From JBDHXE01 sp035445085 (GTDB lineage Bacteria > Bacteroidota > Ignavibacteria > Kapaibacteriales > UBA2268), in assembly GCA_035445085.1 (NCBI GenBank), contig DAOMQA010000001.1, positions 1 to 64,000 of the forward strand: DNA of 64,000 bases, written 5' to 3'. This document shows, piece after piece, positions 34,599-44,629 of the stretch (position 1 is the first letter of the stretch; every line of letters starts with the position of its first letter). The translations under genes and the position numbers were made by a program. The notes beneath the pieces were generated by a model that saw nothing but the letters and a program-made list of their open reading frames with translations, was not told the DNA's origin and searched no databases.

Positions 34599-35144
34599 TT
34601 AGAATCCGAATTTAATTGAAAAGTAATAGAAAGCGGTTAATATCACAGAATGGTTTATAGTGCCGTTCTCTATCATCGATTTAACTTCGCTGAATGTATG
34701 TTTATGTATATTAATTATCTCGTGTCTATCTAATTTTTGCTCTATTGAATATTCACAATCAAACCATACGAAACTAAAGCATTGGTTAGATTGGTATGCA
34801 GGATTTGGATAGGAAACTCCTGTTTGAATAATATCAGATTTAGAACTATATCCAGTTTCCTCGGTACATTCTCTTTTAGCAGCACTCAAAGGAGCTTCAC
34901 CATTTTCGATTAGCCCTCCGGGAATTTCTAATGTAATACTATCGGTTCCGTGTCTATACTGCTCAATAAGTATAATTTCTTTATCTTTAGTAATAGGAAT
35001 AATATTGACCCAATTATTAGATTGAAGTACGGTGAAAGAGCCATACTCATTTGTTACGGGATTTTTACGTTTTTTTATATATGCGTCAAAAATAAACAAG
35101 TCTGCAACTTTTTTATTTTCAACTGTTTCCCATTTAGTAATCAA
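34599..35144 (-). CDS. Nudix hydrolase, ADP-ribose pyrophosphatase-like
   Basis: A 181-aa Nudix enzyme with a complete Nudix box [23 protein letters not shown] (G-x5-E-x7-R-E-U-x-E-E-x-G-U). The surrounding [10 protein letters not shown] and LEIPGG fit ADP-ribose or NDP-sugar pyrophosphatases of the NudF group. It lies 2 bases upstream of parA and is the first gene of that operon. Confidence 0.85.
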   Translation of the reverse strand: MITKWETVENKKVADLFIFDAYIKKRKNPVTNEYGSFTVLQSNNWVNIIPITKDKEIILIEQYRHGTDSITLEIPGGLIENGEAPLSAAKRECTEETGYSSKSDIIQTGVSYPNPAYQSNQCFSFVWFDCEYSIEQKLDRHEIINIHKHTFSEVKSMIENGTINHSVILTAFYYFSIKFGF

Positions 35145-35324
35145 AATTATTCCAATGATTCAAGTTAATGCACAAAAATAATTATATTTATTCGTTTATG
35201 AAATACTTTTATTATATAATATAAATAAAATGGGGGTATGAAATAGCCACACGTGTCAAATTAGTCCTCATTCTCAACGGTGGAAGATTTTATAGATTGT
35301 AATCTTACACAATTCATTATACAA

Positions 35325-35354
35325 AAGAAGCTAAAATATTACTTTTAGCTTCTT
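35325..35354. terminator. Stem-loop terminator after the aminotransferase
   Basis: AAGAAGCTAAAA (35325-35336) pairs perfectly with TTTTAGCTTCTT (35343-35354). It lies downstream of the aminotransferase gene on the minus strand. The rest of the gap 35145-35377 shows nothing recognisable. Confidence 0.85.
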
Positions 35355-35377
35355 CTCAAATATAAAGATTAGATTAT

Positions 35378-36583
35378 TTATTCATACTTTGAAAGGTATA
35401 GCTTATAAAATTCGCCGATTAATTTGAACGCATCTCTTAATATTTCTTCCTGTGGCAATGTAACAATTCTAAAATGGTTTGTGTTAGGCTTCTGGCCAAA
35501 GCCACTACCTGGAACAACTACCACTCCAGTTTCTTGAATTAATTGGCTTACAAAGTGTGAGTCATCTTTAACTTTGATTGTCGGGAAGGCATAAAAAGCA
35601 CCCTCTGGCTTAACTAGTGATATCCCTTCTATTCCTGACAAAATTTCAAGCATAATGTCGCGTCTAGTTTGTAATTTATTTACTAATACACCCAGATGAG
35701 ATTGGTCGCCTTGCAGAGCAGGAGCAATAGCGTATTGTTCTGGATGGTTTGCGCTAACGCGCGCACGTAATAATTTATTAATTGCTTCTATATAATCAGC
35801 TAATACTTCTATTCTACCGCTTACTACTCCCCAACCAATTCTAAATCCAGGAGCAACATAATTTTTAGATAAGCCCGAAAACGTTATACAAGAGACATCT
35901 TGGTTTAAAGATGCTATTGAAACCATTTCTTTTCCATCAAAAATAAGTTTATCATATATTTCATCTGCAATTATAACCAAATTATACTCTAAAGCTAATT
36001 CAATTATTTGATTGAGAATTTCGATTTTAGTAACTGAACCAGTAGGATTATTAGGGTTGATTAATACAATAGCACGAGTTTTACTATTTATTTTAGATTT
36101 AATATCATCAACATCTGGTTGCCAACCATTTTCTTCCGCTAAGTAGTATGGATTAGGTTCTAACTCTAACTTACTTTCAACAGCTGTATACAGTGGGTAA
36201 CCTGGTGTAGGCATTAAGAAATTTTCACCCGGATTTAACAATGCAGATAAACACAATTCTATTGCTTCGCTTGCCCCGTTAGTAACAAAGGTATCAAGAA
36301 TATTATGAATGCCTTTATTGTTAGCATCTACCCTAATTGCCTCTAATGCTGATGGGATACCATTTGAAGGAGCATACCCATTTTTATTTTCCTTCATTGC
36401 CTTTATTGTAGCATCAACAACTGTACTTGGCGTAATATGATCATATATATTTGGATCGCCAATATTTAAATAATACATTTTTTTGCCAGTGGCTGCAACT
36501 TGGTTAGCTAAGCTAATAATATCTCTGATTGCATATCTAACATTTTCAGTTTTGTGTGCGGGAATAATTTTTTTTAATTCCAT
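35378..36583 (-). CDS. Class I aminotransferase, alanine/aspartate type
   Basis: A 401-aa PLP-dependent fold-type I enzyme. Landmarks: LINPNNPTGSV, the PLP-ring contact ADEIYDKLIFD, and the Schiff-base lysine in SGLSKNYVAPGFRIGW. The C-terminal arginine region is FRIVTLPQEE. The wording resembles AlaA-type glutamate-pyruvate transaminases and MalY-unlike aspartate transaminases of subgroup I-gamma. The exact substrate cannot be read from sequence. Single-gene unit with its own terminator. Confidence 0.8.
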   Translation of the reverse strand: MELKKIIPAHKTENVRYAIRDIISLANQVAATGKKMYYLNIGDPNIYDHITPSTVVDATIKAMKENKNGYAPSNGIPSALEAIRVDANNKGIHNILDTFVTNGASEAIELCLSALLNPGENFLMPTPGYPLYTAVESKLELEPNPYYLAEENGWQPDVDDIKSKINSKTRAIVLINPNNPTGSVTKIEILNQIIELALEYNLVIIADEIYDKLIFDGKEMVSIASLNQDVSCITFSGLSKNYVAPGFRIGWGVVSGRIEVLADYIEAINKLLRARVSANHPEQYAIAPALQGDQSHLGVLVNKLQTRRDIMLEILSGIEGISLVKPEGAFYAFPTIKVKDDSHFVSQLIQETGVVVVPGSGFGQKPNTNHFRIVTLPQEEILRDAFKLIGEFYKLYLSKYE

Positions 36584-36664
36584 AATTAACCTAATATATT
36601 AAAATGAAAACTTTTATGTTACAAATATACCAAAATAAATGTTAATTATTTTTAATATATAAAC

Positions 36665-37417
36665 TTAATTCCGTCCACTTCCGGATATATTAACGACTCG
36701 CCTAAAAGGATAATCCGTACCTTCAAATGTCGCATTAATCAATATCTTTGCTTTGAAAGATATGGCTGCATTGGGGTTAAATATAATTTTTATGTCGTTG
36801 CTATTGCTTTTGGGGTTAATAATAATTGGTAATTGAACATTTGGTTCATTGAGAAAGACATTGTTTTCGTCAATTAAAGTAAATTCCGTTATTGTTGCTT
36901 TTTGATTAGAGATATTTTTAAAATTAAAGCTACTTAATTGAAATTCAGATACTTGAGTATCAGAAAATTCAATATCGTCAGCATATAAAGCGGGAATACT
37001 TGCTTTTACAATTGTTACTGGGTTTTTATTGTCATCAATAAGTAAGGTGTCGATAAAGTAGCCATACTTGTCTGCTTGTAAACTAAAAGCTAACGCTTTA
37101 TTATCATTGATATCGCCTTTGGAGTTTAGAATGATAGGTAATATATCAGATAATTTTAATAAGTTGGGATTACTCTTTAATCGTACATTGCTCAATAGTA
37201 ACTCTTTATTAGTTAAATTTTTAATGGAGCAATTCAAATTAGCTTGCTGACCGAATAAAATCTCTCCAAAATCTAAAATATTTGGTAAAATTTCATATTT
37301 TGGAGGTGCTTTGCTTGGATCGTCAATAACTATTTTCTTTCTATCCGCATCCACCGAAGTAGGGTCGGTACAAGAATATAAGACACAAATCAATATAATA
37401 GTTACTATATATTTCAT
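36665..37417 (-). CDS. Lipoprotein with DUF1573/Hydin-like domain
   Basis: A 250-aa lipoprotein: signal sequence with lipobox LYSC at about residues 13-16. A domain with the pattern ILDFGEILFGQQANLNCSIKNLTN is typical of DUF1573 and choice-of-anchor beta-sandwich domains of Bacteroidota. A second similar half follows (VSEFQLSSFNFKNISNQKATI). It lies 8 bases after the anti-sigma/beta-barrel gene and is the third gene of the ECF sigma operon. It is probably an envelope structural or binding protein. Confidence 0.7.
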   Translation of the reverse strand: MKYIVTIILICVLYSCTDPTSVDADRKKIVIDDPSKAPPKYEILPNILDFGEILFGQQANLNCSIKNLTNKELLLSNVRLKSNPNLLKLSDILPIILNSKGDINDNKALAFSLQADKYGYFIDTLLIDDNKNPVTIVKASIPALYADDIEFSDTQVSEFQLSSFNFKNISNQKATITEFTLIDENNVFLNEPNVQLPIIINPKSNSNDIKIIFNPNAAISFKAKILINATFEGTDYPFRRVVNISGSGRN

Positions 37418-37425
37418 TCTATTTA

Positions 37426-38694
37426 TTATAGCCCTATATTGAAGCCAATATTATAAGATAATTTATTAGTAGTAAACCATTTGCTATTGCTCATTGTTCC
37501 ATTATTAGTATAGAATAACCAACCAGCTTCTAAGCCAGCAGTAACAGCAAAGTAATCATTTGCTACATAGGTAAGCCCAGCCCCCAATTTCACAATAGGT
37601 CCTATATTAGTGGTACCAAGTACAGAATTGAAGTTAGGTCTTAAGCCACTTTCGCCTAACATATCCATAGTATAATTATATTGCACAGCTAACCATTGTG
37701 CATTATAGCTCTGTTGGTAATTATACAAAATATCATTTTCTATTTTATCAAAACTCATTTGATAATTCTCGAATCCTACAGCTAAGCCAATACTTTGATT
37801 ATGGTCAAGGTTATAGTTCAAACCTATGCTTATGTTATTAAATATAGTCTCGTTAGAATTATTCAAATCCAAATTAGGATACGAAGTTCCGTCAAATTTC
37901 TTTAATGAAAATGAGAAGTTATTTAGCAATCTGCTGTATGCATTATTAAACATGATAGCAGTATTTTTCTTAGTAGGAAATTCGTTATTAAAATATATAT
38001 TCTTGTACGGATTAGAAAAGTCAATTACATTGACAATCTTATTATTGTCTTCATTGTTTAGAGAATTATATTGTTGCTCTTCTGTATTTTTGACAGGTTT
38101 TACATCATCATCTTTTGAAGCAGCAAATAATTTAGACCTTTCTCTTGAATTAAGAACACTTACGTCATTATTTTGAGATAATATGTTGTTTTTGCGATTG
38201 TTGATACTTTGATTGTCTATTAATAAATGCTCATCTCTTATCTCTTTTGAATTTACTTCGGGTATATTATTTTTATATATAGGATTAGTTACATTGGTGT
38301 TATAAGATTGATCTTTATTTTTCAAAGTATCTATATTGTGGCTATCACTGATTAACCCAAAAGCAATTAGTGCTACCACGCTACCACCGATATAAGTAAG
38401 AGAACTTTTGGTCATAAAAAAACTCACTAATAGCGCTACGGCATTAGCTAATTTTTGATAATTTGTTTCTTTATATACCGTTCTTTTTAATACATCAGCT
38501 TTTAAATCTAATGGAGCTGTTAGTATAGAATTTTTTAAGGTATTTTTAATAGCTATTAGCTGCCTCAATTCTTCTTGTAATTCAGGGCTTCCTGCTAATT
38601 CATAGAATAAATCACCACTTTCTTCAGGTGGCAATTCTCCATCTACAAAGCAGTTTAATTTCTCTGAACAAGTCATATTATTATTGTCATTCAT
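37426..38694 (-). CDS. Anti-sigma-like membrane protein fused to a beta-barrel-like C-terminus
   Basis: A 422-aa protein. Residues 1-75 look like an anti-sigma domain (CSEKLNCFVDGELPPEESGDLFYEL), though without the HxxxCxxC zinc signature. A membrane stretch lies at about 84-114, then an Asn/Ser/Lys-rich linker of roughly 130 residues. The last 170 residues have alternating aromatic strands like outer-membrane barrels or OprF-type N-domains (IGLNYNLDHNQSIGLAVGFENY, AGLTYVANDYFAVTAGLEAGW). It starts 4 bases after the ECF sigma gene, the normal anti-sigma position. The layout would link an envelope-sensing domain directly to sigma control. Confidence 0.7.
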   Translation of the reverse strand: MNDNNNMTCSEKLNCFVDGELPPEESGDLFYELAGSPELQEELRQLIAIKNTLKNSILTAPLDLKADVLKRTVYKETNYQKLANAVALLVSFFMTKSSLTYIGGSVVALIAFGLISDSHNIDTLKNKDQSYNTNVTNPIYKNNIPEVNSKEIRDEHLLIDNQSINNRKNNILSQNNDVSVLNSRERSKLFAASKDDDVKPVKNTEEQQYNSLNNEDNNKIVNVIDFSNPYKNIYFNNEFPTKKNTAIMFNNAYSRLLNNFSFSLKKFDGTSYPNLDLNNSNETIFNNISIGLNYNLDHNQSIGLAVGFENYQMSFDKIENDILYNYQQSYNAQWLAVQYNYTMDMLGESGLRPNFNSVLGTTNIGPIVKLGAGLTYVANDYFAVTAGLEAGWLFYTNNGTMSNSKWFTTNKLSYNIGFNIGL

Positions 38695-38698
38695 AACA

Positions 38699-39289
38699 TT
38701 AGCCTAGTATTTTGTTGTCGGTATAATAAAAATCTTTTAAGTATGGTTCTAATATCTTTCTAAGTTTTTGTTTAGCTCTATAAACTCTTACTCTTATGAG
38801 CGATTGCTCTATATCTAATGCCTCTGCAATCTCGGGATAGCTCATATCCATCAATTCTTTCATCACTATCACTTCCTTAAATTCGTCGGGCAATGTATCG
38901 ATAGCTAAATTAATAATTTCGGATAATTCTTTGCTTTCGCTCGAGTTGTCGTTAAAGCTTATGTCTATTTTATCAATAGAAATAGTATTGAAAGATCTTC
39001 GGCCCATTTCATTTAAGCATAAATTCCTTGCAATTCTGATAAGGTAGGCATTTACACTTAAAATCTCATTTTTACCGTTTTTTAAAACTTCATAAAATTT
39101 ACTAAATGTATCTTGAAAAACATCCTTTACTAATAATGGATTACTAGCTAATACTTTAGAGCAATAAGTAAAAACGTTATTAGCATATCTATCATATAGT
39201 GCTTCGAAAGCTTGAGAGGAGTCTTTCTTCCCCTCTCTCACAATCTTTGTTAGCCCTACATCATCAATATTTATAAAACTTTTTTTCAT
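38699..39289 (-). CDS. ECF-type RNA polymerase sigma factor
   Basis: A 196-aa sigma-70-like ECF factor from ATG 39289 (MKKSFINIDD); an upstream ATG at 39319 would add ten residues. Region 2 shows AFEALYDRYANNVFTYCSKVL, DVFQDTFSKFYEVL and AYLIRIARNLCLNEM, and region 4 shows LPDEFKEVIVMKELMDMSYPEIAEALDIEQSLIRVRVYRAKQKLRKIL. It is followed immediately by the anti-sigma fusion gene and a lipoprotein, so this is a self-contained envelope-response operon. Confidence 0.9.
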   Translation of the reverse strand: MKKSFINIDDVGLTKIVREGKKDSSQAFEALYDRYANNVFTYCSKVLASNPLLVKDVFQDTFSKFYEVLKNGKNEILSVNAYLIRIARNLCLNEMGRRSFNTISIDKIDISFNDNSSESKELSEIINLAIDTLPDEFKEVIVMKELMDMSYPEIAEALDIEQSLIRVRVYRAKQKLRKILEPYLKDFYYTDNKILG

Positions 39290-39379
39290 TTTAGCGCATT
39301 TAATATACTTAATAGACAAATAAAAAGTTGATTTATAACAGATTAAGTTAAATAAATTTTACCTAATACTCGCTCTCTA

Positions 39380-41252
39380 TTATTTATTCAGCATTTTTTC
39401 TAATTCGTCCATATATTCGTTCATCTTATTAATTGTTTTTATAATTGGGTCTGGTGTACTCATATCTACTCCAGCTTTCTTCAATACATTAATCGGATAG
39501 TCCGAACTACCTGCAGACAAAAAGCCCAAATATCTATCAATAGCAGGCTTACCCTCTTTAATTATTTGAGTTGCTAACGCATTTGAGGCAGCAAAACCAG
39601 TTGCATATTGATACACATAGAAATTATATTCAACTAAATGATGTACCCTTGCCCACGATAAACCTTCCTCATAATCGGTAACCATACTTGGTCCCCAATA
39701 CTTTTGGTATAAAGATGCAAACAGCTCTGTTAATTTGTCAGCAGACATAATTTCGCCTTTTAATGCGGCTTGATGCGTAAGCATTTCAAATTCAGCAAAT
39801 CTAGCTTGGCGGAAAAATGTAGTCTGAGCTTGTATGAGGAATTTTTCGATTAAAGCCATTTTTTCATCCTTCGAGCTGGCGTTTTTGATTAAATAGTCTA
39901 ATAATAGTGCTTCGTTTGCAGTAGAAGCTACTTCGGCAACAAAAATAGAATAATCAGCATAAGTGATATGGCTGACTTTTTTCGGTATAGAATGAGTGCA
40001 TATTATGCCCTAATTCGTGTGCTAAAGTAAAGACATCATCTAAAGTATTATTCCAATTCAATAGAATAAAAGGGTGCGGTCCACTGCCAGAAGAATTAGA
40101 ATAAGCACCGCTCCTTTTATTTTTAGTTTCATATACATCGATCCATCTACTTTCAAAGCCATGTATCATTTGCTTAATATAATCATCCCCTAAAGGAGCT
40201 AAGGCTTTTTTCATCAATTCCATTGCCTCATCGTAAGTATATGACTTTTGTACACTAGGGAATAATGTTACATAAGTATCGTAAGGGTGTAATTCATCTA
40301 ACTTTAAATATTTTTTCTTAATGTCGGCCCATCTATGCAATGTTTTAATATTTTTATTTACTGTCTCTATCAAGTTATAATATACATTTTCAGGTATATT
40401 ATTGGGGTATAGTGCTGCTTGGATTGGATTGTCATATTTACGGATTCTTGCATCAGTAATTCTAGTATTTAATCTTCCGTTGTATAGTGCAGCCATTGTA
40501 CCTTTTAACATATTGTAAGGAATATATGTTTCTTTATATACATCTTTACGATAATTTCTATCTAAATTATATAAAGCAGCCCTATACCTACCGTGCGATA
40601 CTTGTACTTCCTTCCCTTCAAATTTTACTTTACCAAACGGTAATTCTGCATCATTTAGGATAGAATAAACATCATTAGGAATTGAGCGAACTACTGAATA
40701 TTGAGCTAATACATTTTCGACTTCTGTCGATAAAGTATGTTCTTTCATACGATATAAGAATTCTAATTTGAATTTATATGGCTTTAAGATAGGATTGCTT
40801 ATAAATTCATTAAATTTTTCCTTAGACAAAGACAATAACTCTGGTCCATAAAATGATACTGCCGCAGAAAATTTACTGCTTAACTTTTGTACTTTATCAT
40901 AATTAGTCTGAAATAATGGATTATCCAACTCTGTATCTTGTGCTAAAGCAGCATAAATATATAATTTAGTTAACCTAGCTTCTAATTTAGACATTTGTTC
41001 AACAAAAGAGAGAAGTTCGTTTGGATTTTTAGTAATTTTACCTGAATGTGCTGCCAATTCTGGCAAATGACTTTCAATAGATTTATATTCTTTGTCCCAG
41101 TCATTTGTTGTGGGATAAATATCCGATAAATTCCATTTATATTTATCTTGCACTTGCTCTCTTGTCGGCAGAGCATCTGTAGCATAAGTCATAGTATTAA
41201 TTCCGAAAGTGATAAAAAATAAAAGCAATGCTTTTTGATAAAAATTTAACAT
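39380..41252 (-). pseudogene. pepF: Oligoendopeptidase F, M3 family, split by a frameshift
   Basis: One PepF gene of about 620 codons in two frames. Part one (41252-39954) has a signal peptide (MLNFYQKALLLFFITFGINTMTYA) and runs to the zinc motif TLAHELGHNMHSFYTEKSQPYH. It then reads LC and stops. The missing continuation, (T)YADYSIFVAEVASTANEALL, is open in another frame and flows into MALIEKFLIQAQ and YEEGLSWARVHH up to 39380. A single extra base near 39961-39964 (in CACTTATGC on the minus strand) explains it. The cause may be a sequencing error or a real mutation. The enzyme would degrade oligopeptides outside the cytoplasm, which is unusual because most PepF proteins are cytoplasmic. Confidence 0.85.
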
Positions 41253-41478
41253 AAAAAGACTCCTATATTATAATAAAATCATCATTTAAATATTGTCAAT
41301 TAATAATAGTAAAAAATCTAAAATAACTAAAACTTTTATAAAATGAGCTTTATTTGTCTTGAACAATGCAATAGCGGGCGGTATTAATATCAAATTTCAT
41401 CTAAGCAAGAAGTGCCTTATAGTGATTAGCCAGTAACTATAAAAATTAATTAATATAATTATTCGCAACAACAAACAA

Positions 41479-41513
41479 GAAGGAGCTGTCTTTTTGTAAC
41501 AACTCCATCTTTT
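41479..41513 (-). terminator. Terminator after rqcH
   Basis: On the minus strand GGAGTTGT pairs with ACAGCTCC (one G-U), loop of about 10, followed by TTCTTGTTTG. It ends the gamma-carbonic anhydrase/yicC/rqcH unit. The rest of 41253-41537 shows nothing recognisable. Confidence 0.5.
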
Positions 41514-41537
41514 TATTATTAATGCCATATATTGTGT

Positions 41538-43166
41538 TTAGCTCTCTACAGACCCTTCCGGTAGCTTAGGCTCTACCATAATCACGTCTTCTTTGCTAAT
41601 AACAACAGCCCCTACATTTGCTCCTTTTGGCTTGCGAACAAACTTTCTAAAGGTATATACAACAGGGACATATTTTGCATTTCTTGCACCAGAATAATAT
41701 GCAGTAATTTCGGCAGCCTTAGTTAATATATGCTTAGGTAATTTGCTTTCTTTATCTAATCTAACGATTGTATGAGAGCCACTTGAGCCACGTGCATGCA
41801 TCCACAAGTCGTTCGGTTTAGCAAATTTCATTGTTAATTCATCATTATTGGCGGCATTTTTCCCTACATATAATTTAAAATTATCGCCTAAATCAAATTC
41901 TCTAAATCTATTAGCGTTCGTTTTTTCATTACTTTTAATTTCTGGTGTCATTTCTAATATCCTTCGATTTTGTTCGACGAATCTATCCAATTCCTTTACA
42001 TTTGTAATACTTTCTAATTCTAATTGTAACTCAATTAGGGTATCAATCTTAGCTTGTTCTATAGGCGTTCTTTTCTTTCTATTATTAATATCTGCTTCGC
42101 TATGTTTAGCTTTTTCAAAGAACTTTGTAGCATTTTGCAATAGACTTATCTTAGCATCTAAGTTTATTATAAAACTCTCTCCATTCCAATCTTCAATCTC
42201 AATTTTGGCTTCACATCTATCTTTAATATCTTGTTGGGCCATCAGCGCTTCGCCAAACCTCCTATAATTTTTAATTCTCTCCTCTAATGAAGATAAATCA
42301 AGCATAAATTTTAATTTCTTTTCGTTCCTTGCAACAATACTTTTTAATTTAGATAATACTTTCTTATAATTGCTATCGAAATTACTATTCAATATTTCTT
42401 TTATAACCCTAAATCGAATAGCTTCGGAAATATTATTACTTTTAAAGGCTTGATTTTTTGTTTCATCTTTAATTAAAGATAAAATATATTCATTCCCATC
42501 TTCATAAACATAAAATTCATTTGAGTTTAATAAAGCTGTTTTTAAGCTCATGCACTCTTGGTTTATCAAACTAATTTGCTCTTTGTCTACATTTGCTAAT
42601 AAAGTATTAGTATCAATATTGAGTTTATTGCATATTATATTTGAATAATATTTACCAAACATATATGAAGAGCTTGAAATCGCTTGACTAATCTTTAAAT
42701 TTGAGTTCATTTCCCAAAATTCTGGTGCTTCTTCGTTTGAGTAATTATAAATTTTACCATAATTTAATTCTGATTGTTTAAAAGCATCAAAAATCTTATT
42801 ATCAAAATTACTTAGAAAGATATTGCTGTTTTCCCCCCCAAATAATTGAAAATATGCTATTAGATTATTAAATTCAATTTTTACAATTCTATTTTTGCCT
42901 ACCAAAGCAATATTGCAAATAGTTTCATCATTCAAATCGTGCATTGGCTCCATGGAGTTTTGTTTGGCACGTTTAAATTTATCTGAAATAAAAAGAGAAT
43001 CTTTTTTGCCGTCTGAATTAAAAATCAAAAATTTTGTATCCCTACCATTACTAATTTCAAGTACTAATTGTCCTTTTTCTTGCGTAAAACAAACTATACT
43101 TCTCCAACCTATATATTCCTTTAATTCACTTACCAGATGATGCAATGTATAATAATTTCTAAGCAT
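41538..43166 (-). CDS. rqcH: NFACT-family ribosome quality control factor RqcH
   Basis: A 542-aa NFACT protein: N-terminal NFACT-N domain, long helical coiled-coil middle (about 270-400), and the C-terminal NFACT-R domain with KFAKPNDLWMHARGSSGSHTIVRL. RqcH binds obstructed 50S subunits and adds C-terminal alanine tails. The conserved D-R pair of NFACT-N, which contacts the tRNA anticodon loop, appears here as N92-R93 (GKNRIVKIEF). It follows yicC with 2 bases between, so they form one unit. Names such as fibronectin-binding protein A refer to the same family. Confidence 0.85.
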   Translation of the reverse strand: MLRNYYTLHHLVSELKEYIGWRSIVCFTQEKGQLVLEISNGRDTKFLIFNSDGKKDSLFISDKFKRAKQNSMEPMHDLNDETICNIALVGKNRIVKIEFNNLIAYFQLFGGENSNIFLSNFDNKIFDAFKQSELNYGKIYNYSNEEAPEFWEMNSNLKISQAISSSSYMFGKYYSNIICNKLNIDTNTLLANVDKEQISLINQECMSLKTALLNSNEFYVYEDGNEYILSLIKDETKNQAFKSNNISEAIRFRVIKEILNSNFDSNYKKVLSKLKSIVARNEKKLKFMLDLSSLEERIKNYRRFGEALMAQQDIKDRCEAKIEIEDWNGESFIINLDAKISLLQNATKFFEKAKHSEADINNRKKRTPIEQAKIDTLIELQLELESITNVKELDRFVEQNRRILEMTPEIKSNEKTNANRFREFDLGDNFKLYVGKNAANNDELTMKFAKPNDLWMHARGSSGSHTIVRLDKESKLPKHILTKAAEITAYYSGARNAKYVPVVYTFRKFVRKPKGANVGAVVISKEDVIMVEPKLPEGSVES

Positions 43167-43168
43167 AA

Positions 43169-44044
43169 CTATTCAATATTTTGGATTTGTTCCCTTATTT
43201 TTTCAAGTTCTTCTTTGATATTCACAACTAATTGGGAAATATTAGCATCGTTTGCTTTCGAGCCTATTGTATTAATTTCTCTATGAATTTCTTGTAATAA
43301 GAAATTAATTTTTCTGCCCGGTGCATCTTCATTTTTTAATACTTCATTATAGAACTTAAAATGTGACTTTAATCTAACAACTTCTTCGGAAATATCTAAT
43401 TTGTCTGCCATTAATACCATTTCCATTTGCAAGCGTTGTTCATCATATTCATCATTTTCAAAAAATTGTGCTAACCGTTGCTTCAATTTTTCTCTTTCAG
43501 CAGGCACACGCTGTATGCCTAATTTTTCTATTTTATCTACGCTCTCTGTTATATTTCTCATTCTATTGTTAAGGTCTTTAATTAGCTGTTGTCCTTCCTT
43601 ACGTTTCATAGAATCTAAGTTTTTGAGAGCATGGTTTAGTACTTTCTTTATAAGATGTATTTGTTGTGTTTCGTTCTCGCTTTGTTCTGCTTCAAGCATA
43701 TATGAAGAAAAACTGAGTACATGTTCTATCTTAATAGTTTCTTTTAACTTCAACTCTTTTTTTATTCCATTCAGTTGCTCATAAATATGATTTGCAATCG
43801 TTGAATTTAAATTAAAAGATTTTTTAGCAGAATCCACTTCAATATTAATATTGATGCTAAGCGAACCTCTCGAAACAAACTTTCTCACCATTTCCCTTAC
43901 TTCATTTTCCTTATGCTGCAAGTTACGTGGCATTTTACAATTAAGTTCTAAGTACTTACCATTTAAACTTTTTATTTCGACAGAGGCAAACATTCCCTCT
44001 TCCGAAAATTCGGCTTTACTAAAGCCTGTCATACTTTTTATCAT
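43169..44044 (-). CDS. yicC: YicC-family endoribonuclease
   Basis: A 291-aa YicC/YloC protein. It begins with the family hallmark MIKSMTGFSKAEF and ends with FLLQEIHREINTIGSKANDANIS, where conserved acidic residues bind metal. YicC proteins are endoribonucleases that assemble as hexamers. It lies between the gamma-carbonic anhydrase gene (9-base gap) and rqcH (2-base gap). Length is normal. Confidence 0.92.
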   Translation of the reverse strand: MIKSMTGFSKAEFSEEGMFASVEIKSLNGKYLELNCKMPRNLQHKENEVREMVRKFVSRGSLSININIEVDSAKKSFNLNSTIANHIYEQLNGIKKELKLKETIKIEHVLSFSSYMLEAEQSENETQQIHLIKKVLNHALKNLDSMKRKEGQQLIKDLNNRMRNITESVDKIEKLGIQRVPAEREKLKQRLAQFFENDEYDEQRLQMEMVLMADKLDISEEVVRLKSHFKFYNEVLKNEDAPGRKINFLLQEIHREINTIGSKANDANISQLVVNIKEELEKIREQIQNIE

Positions 44045-44053
44045 ATTCCTCTC

Positions 44054-44623
44054 TTATTTTATACTGAGATTATTTAAATATTCTGAATATTCTTTTCTAT
44101 AATTCGCCACATAAGCAATATAATTGCCAGGCGTCTCCATAATTCTTTTTAAATTCGTTTCATCTAATTCTTTTACTACTTTTGCTGGTACGCCTGCAAC
44201 TAAAGTTCTTGGTGGCACCACAAAGCCCTCTCTTACTACTGAACCCGCAGCAACTAAAGATTGCTCTCCAACTACTGCACCATCAAGCACCATAGCGCCT
44301 ATTCCAATTAGGCAATAAGATTTTAATGTACAACCATGCAAGGTTGCAGAATGACCTACCGATACGTTATCTTCTAAAGTAAGTGACCATTTTTTATTAG
44401 TTACATGTAGCATACTAAGGTCTTGTATGTTAGTATTGGCGCCAATTCTAATATAATTTACATCGCCTCTTATTACAGTATTATACCAAATAGATACATT
44501 TTCACCAATTTCAACGTCTCCAATAATTTTGACACCCTCGGCAATAAATGCTGAAGGGTGAATAGATGGAGTAATTCCATGGTGGCTTATTATACTTCCG
44601 TTATTTCCGCTTTCAAATTTCAT
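44054..44623 (-). CDS. Gamma-carbonic anhydrase-like hexapeptide-repeat protein
   Basis: A 189-aa left-handed beta-helix protein (repeats such as GDVEIGENVSIWYNTVIRGDV). Histidines at HVTNKK and GHSATLHG match the three zinc/iron ligands of gamma-carbonic anhydrases (Cam/YrdA/PaaY group). The C-terminal helix is present. Activity as a CO2 hydratase is possible but unproven for many family members. First gene of the unit with yicC and rqcH. Confidence 0.85.
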   Translation of the reverse strand: MKFESGNNGSIISHHGITPSIHPSAFIAEGVKIIGDVEIGENVSIWYNTVIRGDVNYIRIGANTNIQDLSMLHVTNKKWSLTLEDNVSVGHSATLHGCTLKSYCLIGIGAMVLDGAVVGEQSLVAAGSVVREGFVVPPRTLVAGVPAKVVKELDETNLKRIMETPGNYIAYVANYRKEYSEYLNNLSIK

Positions 44624-44629
44624 ATTTTT

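Noticed and set aside
35249..35256. ACACGTGT palindrome in an intergenic gap as a parS candidate
   Set aside because: It shares only the CACGTG core. The flanks do not match the consensus.
39958..39966. Programmed frameshift in pepF
   Set aside because: No slippery heptamer or downstream structure is apparent, and PepF enzymes are not known to need recoding. An indel is simpler.
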